Positions 25,001 through 37,000 of a stretch of DNA of 64,000 nucleotides are shown here, one piece after another; position 1 is the first letter of the stretch, and every line of letters begins with the position of its first letter. Source of the DNA: Symsagittifera roscoffensis (taxonomy: Eukaryota > Xenacoelomorpha > Acoela > Convolutidae); assembly GCF_963678635.1 (NCBI RefSeq), contig NW_026971046.1:1-64000 (forward strand), in the 5' to 3' direction. Both the position numbers and the translations under genes were made by a program. The notes below the pieces were generated by a model. That model saw only the letters and a list, made by a program, of their open reading frames with translations. It ran no database searches and had not been told where the DNA came from.

Positions 25001-28000
25001 AAAACTCCCAACAATTTTTAAAAAATGGCTCTAAATTATAACAATTGACGTTGGAAAAAAAATCTAAAGTTCTCTGATACAGAAACAAATCTCAGTTCGA
25101 AATTTGATCAATTCGAAACTAAAAAGAACGAATATAACATGTTCCAACTACATTCATCCTAGCAAAAATAATCGAAACACCAAATAAAAAAAAACTATTC
25201 GAGGAGGAAATATTTTTCACAAAGTGATAATTTGTCACCATAATTCGTCAAACGAAATTGATACGCCATTCAACATCTCTACACGTCGCTAACAGAAAAA
25301 CATGTAAACAAAATTTGAAAGTTTAACATCAAAAAAATCAAACCAAAATCACAATGACATAAAAAACTAAGTAATAACAATTTCATCAAAATACCTCAAT
25401 TTAAAATCCAGCAAAATCAAAACATATCCAACAGACAGTTGCAAAAGAGTCAAAGAACTCAAGGAAACAGGAAAAAAAGATGATTTATTTTTTGAAAAAA
25501 TTTCAACTTTCGAAGATCAAAGAAAAAAAGATGGCATTAAAAAAGATGGCTTTGAATTTCTAGGACAATTTATGTTTGACATTCAATAGGCAAAAAAATA
25601 GGTAAAGCTCTTTGAATTTCTAGAACAATTTATGATTGACTTTCAATGGGTAAAACTGGATCAATATTTCGCTGGGAAATTCGCTAATTCATTTCCACTT
25701 TGAAACTAGAAGTCGATCACGTTTTCCTTGACCTTTACAGTTTTACTGTTTAATAGTGGAGTTTGCCTTCCTTTACAAATGAAATGCATTGAGCTTAAAA
25801 AGAAATCACAAGTCAAACCGCAAAAAAAAGCTTGAATCAATTTTACTTTTTTCTAGAAAAAATACTTTAAAAAATCACCCAAGGACTACATAAGAGTCTT
25901 CACTACGTTAATTACTCTTAAAAACTGTAACATAGCCAAAATGCAGTTAAAAACGAGTCAATGAACGCAAGGAAACAGAAAAAAAAGAATAAACTTTCGA
26001 ATCTCAGACAAAAAGTATATGGATTCAAAACTTTTCGAATTTCAAAAGCAATAGTTGGTACAATTTGATAAAAATAAACCAACTTCAGATAACTGAATTA
26101 TTACACTGTGTATTTATTCCGCTGGAAAATCTATAAAATAAACACACTTTGTAACTAAAAATCGATCACGTTTTTTCGCGCCATTTCAGCTTTCATAATT
26201 CGAGAGTGCATTTTGCCCATCTTCTAACAAATGAACTTGAACTGAACTCAAAAAGTGAAAATATACCCGAGGGAAATGAATGCTTTTGTGTTATAAGAGC
26301 ATTTTAAGACTTCTCTAGAAAAAAAAACGAGAAAACAAAAACATCGCGACCTTAATAGGATTCTGAGGTACGTACTCTTAAAAATAAAAAATCACAACTT
26401 ATATCGACCTATATAAGAGTCTGAACTACCTTCATCGACTGTTAAAAATTTACACAGAGGCGAAGTTGCACTTCGCATACACAAGCAAAAACCGACCGAT
26501 AATGCTACAGGGAGAAACTGAATGAGTAAAACTTTGAGCCTCTAAAATTTCTTAAGTTACGCACGCCAATTATGAGTCTACATAATTGCTAAGTGACTCA
26601 AGCCAATTATGACGCATTAGAAGAACCAGTCAATTTGAACAAAAAAGAAATTTACCAACTAGCACGCCACAATTTATAGAGCGTACGCATTTTAACTAGT
26701 ATACGAAAAAGTTCATTAAAACATCCTAACCTGCCCAGTTTCGAACCCTCTTAATTTGTTACTGGTCGCCTTCCCTACCTTTAAGCTAGAGACCCATGAT
26801 ACCTTGAAGAGCTAAAGTGCTATTTGTAATATAATAGTCGCGACTTAGGTTGGAAAAAAAAGGTTCATACTATAACACAAGCTTTGCTTGTGTAAATAGG
26901 CACAGGAAAACAATTGAAACCTCACAACAACGCTAGACCAAACTAGAAGTACAGGATACCATTCCTCTTAAATAATTCGCTCGCAAAAAGACTCGCTTTG
27001 CTCTCAAAATGTCTTAGGTCCATTTTTAGCTGGCAATTTTCAATAGCATCCTTGCTTTTGTGTGAAACATTGATTTTCATAAAATCGTTTGTTTTAAATT
27101 TTGAATTATTGATCCCGGTGAACTGTTTGTGGCTAATTTTTATTTTAAATCTGGTATTCTAAATTACTAGTGACGTCGAAAACAATTTCTTTTTCATTCA
27201 ACTTGCACTTATACTCCATACAAAAATCGATTGATACTTGATAATTTTATAATCCTCTGTTTGAAAACTAACGAATAAAGCTCTGTGAAAAAGTATTTTG
27301 CTGAATGAAAAAACACTGCCCATTTGAAGCTAAACAATTGTCTCAAATTCAGAGCTTTTAGAAAGTATCAGTAACTTCGATTTTCAGGAGGCCTTAAGTC
27401 AAAATGAAAAATCTGAGAAAAAAGTTTCAGCTGTTTAATCCGAACATCTGCCGCAAAGTAACTGCAATTGAAACGTAAAATCGATTACTTCCATTTTATT
27501 TTGCTTTTTTCTCAAAGTAATTTGCCAAATCTAAAATTTATAGACCATGCCTGCATACCACAAATTAATATCACTAGAAAAAATATAGCATAGAACATAG
27601 ATGACAGAGAGAAAGGTGGAATCCCTCATGCGCGAAGGACCGAATGCGCGAAAACAAAAATCAGCCAATCAGATTTCAGTAATCTAAAATTTAGAAAGAA
27701 AGTAAACATTTCCAGGGACTGAATATTGATATTGGCTGAATATAAAAACAGCAGAAATATGCAAAGTTTTCAAATTGTCACTGACCGCTGGCGAATTGTA
27801 ACGAATTTGATAGTTCAAGGGTTTCGTTCTGAAAGAAGCAAAATATTGCTTCATTTAACTCATTTTAATTGAAGGGCAATTGATTCTTTTTTTAAAATGA
27901 CTTTCGGTTAATTTTGTTTTCGGTCCTTCGCTTACAAGTTTTCTCGCCCATTCGGTCCTTCGCGCATGAGAATAGACCCCAGAGAGAATAGTTCATAAAA

Positions 28001-31000
28001 AGCAAAAAAAAATTCTGAATTTTCAATTGCCATATTCCAGGTCAAATAAATTCATTTCGAAACTTTTTGTGGCTACGGGAAAATCGAGAAGAACTCAAGT
28101 AAATATTTGATTAACTTACGGCGTAGAGACCGATTTGGGTGACCAAGTTGAGCTGCCTGACTTTGTCTCCAAACTTCGCTTCAGTTTTGGGTCCATTTCT
28201 ACAATGAAACAATTAACTTGTTCAATGCTGACTATCTCCCATAGATTTACATCAAAGGTCGATTAAATTCGAGTAAATTTCCCGAAAAAAATGGGAATAA
28301 TAAAAAAATTTGAACAGTTTATGATAGATGACATAGATCATTTACTTTTCCTCGATTCCTGAAATTCAATGTATTATGTAACGATCTTAAATAATCTGAT
28401 ACGAAAATTGTAAATGAAGATAGATGCCCTTTAAAGAATAATTAAATTGATGGGCCAATTTGATTTTCTCCTACACAACATCCCAATCCAAAATCTAATT
28501 TTTAAAAGGTAACCACAGAATACCACAGTCACTTATTGAAACCTTCTACAAATTCAAGTAATTGCACGTAGGTTTTAGTTTTAATCATCAAAAAAAATCC
28601 CGCTCTTGAGTTGCTCTTTAGGATGCGAATAAAGCCTTTTAAAATTTTAAAACCAGGTTCAGCTATAACCGCGGTAGCAGTACACGTGCAGCTTTTTAAA
28701 TTGATTTGAATGCCACAAATTAGTGACATCTAATATAGTAAATTTCGTGAATTTTTTTTCGAACATCGACCTTAACGAAGAGGCGACATGTATTTCACAA
28801 ACGCAATCCAAAAAATACACAAGCTCTAAAATGAACGAAAAAAAGAAAACAAGCCTTAAACAAATTACTTTTGCAAGTAAAAGCTGGTTTTCAGACAGAA
28901 TTGTTGTCGGTAATGCCTATAAATTCAACTTTGCACAGAAAAAACTCATTGGATAAACATCTCACAAAAATTTGCACAAAATATGCGATTTGCGTTGGAA
29001 AAAAAAAAGACCAACCCAATTACACTATGCTCGCTTGTGTTAACATTTTCCTTTAACTTTGAAATTAAGATTAAAGGAAACTTTTCTCGTTCCAATAAAA
29101 TTTGTCTGTTCGAACTTTTTCAGCTCTCTTTACGCTTCAAAGAGGTAGATTTTGGACCAAGTGAACAATCTCCTCCCTAAATCAATTTACGAGGGAGATT
29201 GTTCACTTAGTCAAAAGTAATCTTTTTCAGCCACTCTGATTTGAGCATAGTACATGCAGGCCTTACGGCTTGAATTTTCTAATTATTTTAGGGCGGAGAG
29301 TGTTCTCTTGATATATTAAAGGGGGGGGGGGGATTTTACACATGGACCTAGATTTTTGTTGACGTAATATGTATACATTTACCTCCTTTCCTAGGAAGTG
29401 AATTGGCTTTTGGGTCTGATTTGTCGAATAGGCGGCCGCCCAGTGTGCGTGATGAGAAGTTGGAGATGGTGGCTGAGGTGAGCGTGGTGGGAGAGATGAA
29501 GGGCGTCGTGTGGTGATTGGACTGTTCCACCAGTTTGGACTCCCTCTCCTCATGCAGTCCACACGAGGCAGGCGCATTCAATTGGCACTTTTTGTGGCAT
29601 TTGAACCTACACACACCATCACAAAAGCCGTTTATTATAGCCAATAATCGTTCTAGAGGGAAATTAAAACTGTAATTTAAACATAGCCAACAGACAGTTG
29701 GAAAAGAGTCAAGGAACGCAAGTAAACAGAAAAAGATAACTGAGGTTTTTATTGAAAACATCAACTTGCAAATTTCCAAGAAAAAAATAGATGGCCTTAA
29801 AGATCTTTGGATTTCTAGAACGATTTATGATAGGTGTTTTTTTCTATTAAACTAAACCCAATTTGAGAAAACTGGATCTATAGATAAATTTTTAATTCCG
29901 CTGTAAAATCTGAACATTAAAATCCACTTTCGTTTAGAAGTCGATCACGTTTTTCGCGACTTCTACACTTTTGCGGTTCGTAAGAGGAGCTTGCCTTTCT
30001 TTTACTAAAAAAAATGAACTGAACTTAAACAAAATCAAAGTCAAAAATTAAATTTGAGCCTGAACTAATTTTAAGACCTTTCTTGAAAAAAAAACATCAT
30101 GATCTATATAAGAGTCTGAACTACATTCATCAACTCTTAACCAAAAAAACTTTAGCCAGACATTTTAATTTTAGAATTGTTATCTTTAAGAGTCGATGAA
30201 CGTAGTTAACACTTATATAGGTCATGATTTTTTTTTTCATTTTTTTCAGCTCTTAAAATGAAATATGAAAAAGTAGAAAAAAGCCTCGAACTAGTATAAC
30301 TTGTGCTAAGTGACGCTTTTTGGAGTCTCACGTTCTTGCATCTGCGCCACGGGCCATACAAAACTTCCCAATAATAGCCACCAATGATGCAGCTCTAGCT
30401 GCTAATAAATTGTCAATGCTACGCGGCAAAAATGCCAGCAAATATGAACAAAAAGTGCGGCTTTGAACTTCTGACAAGTATCTCAGGAACTTTTCTCACT
30501 TTTCTAACGTCTTTCTCACGGAGCCACAGAAACTTGAATTACGGTAAACACTAGCCACAATTAAAGCAGAGAACAATGCTTTGAAATTTCAAACGCTTCA
30601 AATCGTGATTATAGCAAAAAAAGCCAGCGAAATTAAGTGCTGTTTTAATGATCAATAGCCAACTGACAGTTTGAAAAGAAAACTTTTGCGCCATTTCCAC
30701 GTTCGTATTCGGAGAGTGCTATTCAAGTAACTTTCAGCAGATGAATTTCAATTGAACTCAAATAGTGCACATAAACCTAAGTGCATTCACAAATGCAATA
30801 ATATGTATGAATGCACATCTGTAGTTATTAGAGCATTTTAAGACTTTTTCCAGAAAAAAAATCACCAAGACCTATACAAGAGTCTTCACTACGTTCATTA
30901 AGCTTAAACATTTATTTGCAACTAGGGTTGGAAAAAGTTGAATCTTACTGTCGCACTACGCTCGCTTATGTAATAACCAATATCAATAAAACTGTAACAT

Positions 31001-34000
31001 GATATTAAGCCGGGGAAAACATTTCGTCAATGTCCCTATGGAATACAATGAGATCGGCCCTTTCAAGCTATCTCAAAACTTTCAAAAGACGATTTTCTGA
31101 GTTGATAGCAATTTTTACTGAATATCTTTTTTTCCCTAGTGTACCATTTACACACTGCTTTTGTTTTTTTGTTATCTTTCTTTTCATTTGTTTTATACCA
31201 TTTTAACTGATCTGTTCCCTTTATTAACTGCCAAGTAGTTGTAAAAGGATGTTTCGTAGAGGCAGATATTGAATATAATAGAATACCTGCAGTCCTGACA
31301 CTTGACGCCAGTGATGAGGAACTTGGCACAGACTCCACAGATGCCGATGTTGGGAATGGCCACGAACTTCTTCGCCACAAACTTGTGGCCGATACGGTGC
31401 GGAATCCTCACAGGCACTACAGCAAACCCAACATCATAAAATATAAAATACAGTGATATTCGATTAGATTAAGTCTCTTTATCTACGATAGTAAGGTCCA
31501 ATATACGAGCTGTTCAGTGCCTTACGGAGATCCTACATGCGTTTTTTGATATTTTTCTGGGCTGGCTGATGCTACACATCATCAAATAACGAGCATGGAT
31601 TACGGTGAGCCTCGAACCAATGACCTTTCGACTATGATGCGGAGGATTAGCCACTAAATTATCATTCCTCTAATACAATCTCACTAACACATTAAAATTT
31701 CACTACGTTCAACTACAATTCGAAACATGCATCCCATATTTTTGACTGAAATTTGAAATTGAAGAGAAGGCGGCCTTATGGCTCAAAAACAATTAATATT
31801 AACTCAACATTGTTATTTTACGTTAGTTACTTTCGCTTCGCATTTTAAAACTTTTTTCTCGGCTCGTGATTATTTGATGCAACCTCACTGAAACAATTGA
31901 ACTTCACAAAAAGTTGAAATAAGAAGAAGAACTTACAAAAGTGGGGAGGACCAGGTGATTTTTCAACAGAGGTGTAGTATCCATCGTCAGAGGCATCTCC
32001 AGGCCTAAAGCAACGGTGAGTCAATTTTAAACCTAAAAATAGTGTAGATATTTCAGCTTATCGATTGAAGCTTTTCAAAAAAGATGTTAGTTGCCGATTT
32101 CACAAATGTGAAAAAAGCAGAGATTTCTGCTTTTTTTCTGAAATTAATATTTTGCCAATGCACAAAGAGATCTTTCATAATCATATTTACTATACCTCTC
32201 ATGCGGGTATTTTTTGTGAAGATGTTGTTGAGATTTACAGATAGCCGAGATTTTTTCCGGGTAGATTTCATTGGTCAGCGGCGGATGTTCCACAGAAGCC
32301 GACCGCTGGAGAATTGTACTTGAGCCATCTAAAAGTGTGAAATTCAAACTGAAATCTATCTTTAAAGTCCAATCAAAGATGACCAAGTTAATGTATTTTG
32401 AGTAACTCTGCAGTACGCAATTCGCGGGGGGTCTCGAAAGTTAGCTGGGGGGGGGGGGGGTTTTGGACATTTTTTTGAACAGGGGGTTTCAAAATTATCA
32501 GAGGTAGACGGTCCCGCAAACTTGCATCAATTCTGACAATTATAATTGTAAAATCGAGCCAAAAATGTTCTATAATTAAGAATTGACAAAAAAAATATCC
32601 GTTATTTAATCCAGACGACCATTTGGAGCTCTCAAAAATGGAATATTTTTTTTTCTAAAATTTTGGGTCTACATTTATGGTATAAAAAATCCGCTGGAGT
32701 TCATTCAGTCCCCCTTCATTTGGAGGAGTCAATATTCTAGGGGGTCTATGAAGAAGTCGATTGGTATTGTGGGGAGTCCCGACAATTTCGTAGTGCAGAT
32801 TACGCTCTCAATCAACGTTAAATCCGAAATGCGGGTAAAATAAACGAATCTGTCTGATTGGCTAAACAATTTTACAACCAAACCTTTAGAAAGCTATTGC
32901 ATAAATTAGTCTAGAGGATGGCAATATAGTTGGATAACAACGCAAAAACTTTTAGCCCTCATTTGAACACTGACCTCTTTCACGCTGGCGGCTGTCTATA
33001 CTGCAGGTAGTTTGCAACTTAAGATGAAGAGAACTCTTCGATTCTGAACAACAACCACAATTCAAGCCATGAAGATAGATTAGATTACCAAATCACCACA
33101 AGCAATAAGCAAATTATCTTTCTCTATTAAACCCAAGCAATGATTTATAGTGCAAGACAGAAATATGAATAAGAAGAAAAAAATATTGCAAATCACGGAG
33201 ATAAATAAACAACAAATTTCGGACTGGTTTCGGTTGATTTGAGTTGCACCAAGTGTTTAAGATACTTGACTTCACAAATGAAACTTTATATTTCAAAATG
33301 CATTTATACTAATTTTTGAGATTTTTGGATAAAGACATTCAAAAAGATTAGACAAATTCAACAATGCGTTTCAAAATTATTTACCGTGTAACGCAGCTTT
33401 TAAAATATCTAATCCGATGAACAAAGTCTCTATTTCAGCATCTGATGCACCACATTTAGACGCAATGGCTCTGATCTGAGCGGCAGGCGTATCACACACA
33501 CTTTCCAGGCTGGCAAAGTTGCTTTCCAAGCTCTAAACAGAAAAACATTTTCGGGTTGAAAAATAATAATAACCTCAGCGACAGTATTCTTTTGCCAGGG
33601 TTCTTTCAACAAAAACTATAAGAAATAGGCATAAGCAAAAACTCACAAAAATCGACAAATTGACAACATGGGTATACTTTTATTTAAACTTTTGTGCCCA
33701 TTATAAACTTTTGGATCCATTTTGTGCCCATTATAAACTTTTGGATCCATTTTGTTCCCATTATAGTTTCTATGCTTCATAAATGATCTGCCAATTTGTT
33801 TCAAAACACGCTATGCGATGACAACAAACTGCTCTCAGAAAAGCAAAAACATATAAATTACATCAGTAAATGAATGTTTATCAAAAGAAGAGGCCACATT
33901 TCACCAAAAGTTTTTCAAGCCAACTGCAAGTTCAATGACGACGAGCATATCGCAGTTTTGTTCCAAATAAAAAGAAATGTGTCAAGCTGGACACTAAAAT

Positions 34001-37000
34001 CTTCGTATTAACTATCTTTTTTGGCTCTGAAGTTTGGAAACCAAACAAAAAATCAATCAGTTGAAGACATGAAAAAGGAAACGAGGCCAATTTCGCCTTT
34101 TCATTCATAAAATACAATCGAAAACGCGAAATTTTCTATAATTTGCTCTTTTGTTCGATCAAAAATAACATATTTTGCAATGTTTCTTAAAATAGCCAAC
34201 GAATACTAAGATTGCTATACTTATCATGATGAATTGCCCGAACAATTAAGATAAACGCATCTCAAACAAACACGAAACCGACCTAAAAACAACTTCACTG
34301 AGTTCAATATCTGGTACAGAGTCTAAAAACGAGCTTCCAATAGCAGAGTGACAGCTAATCTGAAAACAATATTATGGATTTGGATTACCAAAGATCGAAA
34401 GAAAAAATTGAGGAACTTGAACGGAAGTTATTTTTATAGCAATAAATAGAAGGAGAGCGATCTGAATGAGCTCTACAGCACTTCGAAATCAATTGTGATA
34501 CTGACTTTTTCCAGAATCAATTGTGCTTAGAACCTCAGCAGGGGAATTTAAGCATTTTGGACATGAGCTAAAGCTGGGAACTCTCCAAAGTCGCGGGTGC
34601 TGTCGAAAACTCTTCTTTATCTTTAATATTTATAGAAATTCTATTAGAGACGAGAGTTAAAAAATGAAAAAAAAATATGCCACACAGATGCCAATCAGAG
34701 CTTCGCACTACATGCGATACAAAAATGATTAAAAACAGATCCAAAAAAAATGTTTACTAAAATTTAATTCGATAAGTTTGAAACATAACACGAGCAAAAA
34801 ATAACAGTCAAATTAGCTTAAGAATCTGAAAAGCGCATTAACAGTGCATCATTCTATCTCCTTGAGAAAAGTTTGGCGCAAAGATGACAAAACTTTAGCC
34901 ACAGCCAAAAGATAGCCTACAGACAGTCGGAAAAGTCAATAAGCGCAGGAAAAACAAAAAAAGCTTGACTTGGTTTTTCGAAAACACTTCAACTTTCGAA
35001 TTTCAACGTTAAAACATATTAGCCAAGAGCTATTTGAATTTTCAAGAGGAATTTATGATTGATATCAAGATAGTAAAAAAGATTAAACATGCAGCAAAAT
35101 ACACCAATAAAAAAGGAAGCAACATCATGAAGACAAAAACCATTGATTGACTTCGCCAAAAAATCCCAAAAGGATTCGAGCTGCAGCCATACATTGAACA
35201 GCACAGGATCGCTATTCTATCTACACATGCTAAATGAACCAATCTGTTGAAATAACTTGCAAAAAGTACATAAAACGAAAATGCTTGAGCACGAAGTCGA
35301 AAAACACCTCAATAAGTTATACATTCTACTCATATCTCTAATTAGCTTGTGGTAATTAATCCAAAAAAAGATCGACCGAAACTTTAAGGTGTTTCATTTT
35401 TTCTATAGATATTTGAATCAAGAAAAATGCAATCAGAAGCACAAAATACTAAAACCAGGCTTAAAAGAACAAACTAGTAAGAGTGTCAGGGGCGGATTTT
35501 AGGGGGACGCTCTCTTCCTCGGGGATTCGACCCCCTGTCGACCAAAAGAGTTCCCCCTTTGTACTATTTTGAGACATCCAATTTTGGTAACGGACGCTAA
35601 AAAATTTCTAAAGGCACATTTGGCGCCATTATAAAATAATTTTTGAGGGGTAAGAGCGCGCCAAAAAAAACGCAATTTTTAGGGCAAAATTTTCCAAAAA
35701 GTGCCTAAATAGCCTTTTTTGTTTGTTTTTTTTCAAAATTTTGCCTCCGGTGCAGAAAATTTGGCCAAAACGAGGTCTTTTATCGCTTTGGGAGAGCTCG
35801 GAAAACCAACTTGGTCGACCTAAAAAAAATTGTCCAAAAATTGTCCTCGAGAACATAGTAGATACGCCCCTGATGAATCTGTAGCCTGGAAATTAGGCTG
35901 ACATAATATCAACCAAAAAAATACATGTGCATCAATTTTCAAATTTTCGGAGACTCAGTACCTAAAAACCGCCTAACACTAGAAATAGCGATGCCTCACC
36001 TCAGCAAGCGATTCCATATAAAAAACAATGTACAAATTTCGATATATTATTGTGACTTAAAACAAATATTTGTTTCCTCTAGTTAAATATGTAATTTTCA
36101 CATACTGCTCGAATTTATGGCTCGAGATAACTAGACTTACAATACTAAGAGTTTGTCTAATGTCTATAGACTTCAGCCACAGCCGGAAATCTGGGTAACT
36201 TGATATTTTTTGCTGAGTAGATATATCATTTTGCGCGCAATCCCGATTGAGAGATTGTTTTGAAGAAATTTGTTCGGCAAACAAACGTGCCAGCTCCTTC
36301 TGAAATTATAAATAAGGATTAGCGGGCAAAATCAAAATTCCTTTTTTGATTAAATTGTGAAAACTAACTCTAATTCTCTCTCGGCTGACACCATGCGGAG
36401 AGGTTGCGTCTAAATCTAATACAGCAATAGTTTCATTAATTTGTAGCTGCAAATTTTGGAGCAAGGAGAGCACATCGTCTAAGTCAACTTCCATTCGCTC
36501 TAAAAACAATCAACTCATTAATACGCTCATCAGCTAGATTCGACATTAGAATTTTGATACATTGAACACGACAAAAGCTATTCAAACATATATTACACAG
36601 AGGCGAAGCTGCGCTTCCTAAACACTAGCGAGAACACGACAAAGAGCAAATCTATAAAATGCAATAAGCCTTAAATTAGTAAAAATTCGGCGACGTCTCG
36701 GATTCGATCTGCGACCTAGAGATTAGGAGTCTCACGCACTAACTACTCAGCCACGGAGGCACGAATAAGTGAACACTTTAATGAACACCTTTATTTGCGA
36801 GTTAGCTTAGAAAAAAGAAGGCTCCTACTAATACACGTACGCTCGCAAGCTGGCTAGTTTAATAAAAATAATTGATCACGTTGCAAGTATAAAGTCAACA
36901 GAAGTTATCACCAGGCGTTCTTTCTTCATCATATTCTCGAAAAAGAACTTGGTGGAAACATATTGCACTATTGCCCGGCGAAGTACAAGCAGCAGAAATT

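Larger units (their letters stand above)
23919..28119 (-). other. KSR intron 10
   Basis: 4.2 kb with no exon-like ORF. About 24230-25400 shows nothing but AT-rich sequence; the rest is mobile-element copies listed separately. Confidence 0.5.
33533..36140 (-). other. KSR intron 4
   Basis: Contains the tandem repeat at 33690, an ACATAGCC fragment and the CAGGGGCG element. A candidate small exon near 34282-34359 was considered and set aside because its splice phase does not fit. Confidence 0.5.

Noticed and set aside
31590-31680. A tRNA gene
   Set aside because: A- and B-box-like words are present but no full acceptor stem or anticodon arm could be paired.
34282-34359. Possible KSR exon between exons 4 and 5 with acceptor TTTTCAG
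   Set aside because: Its strongest donor leaves a 77-78 nt piece in the wrong phase, and the CA1 region already has normal length without it.
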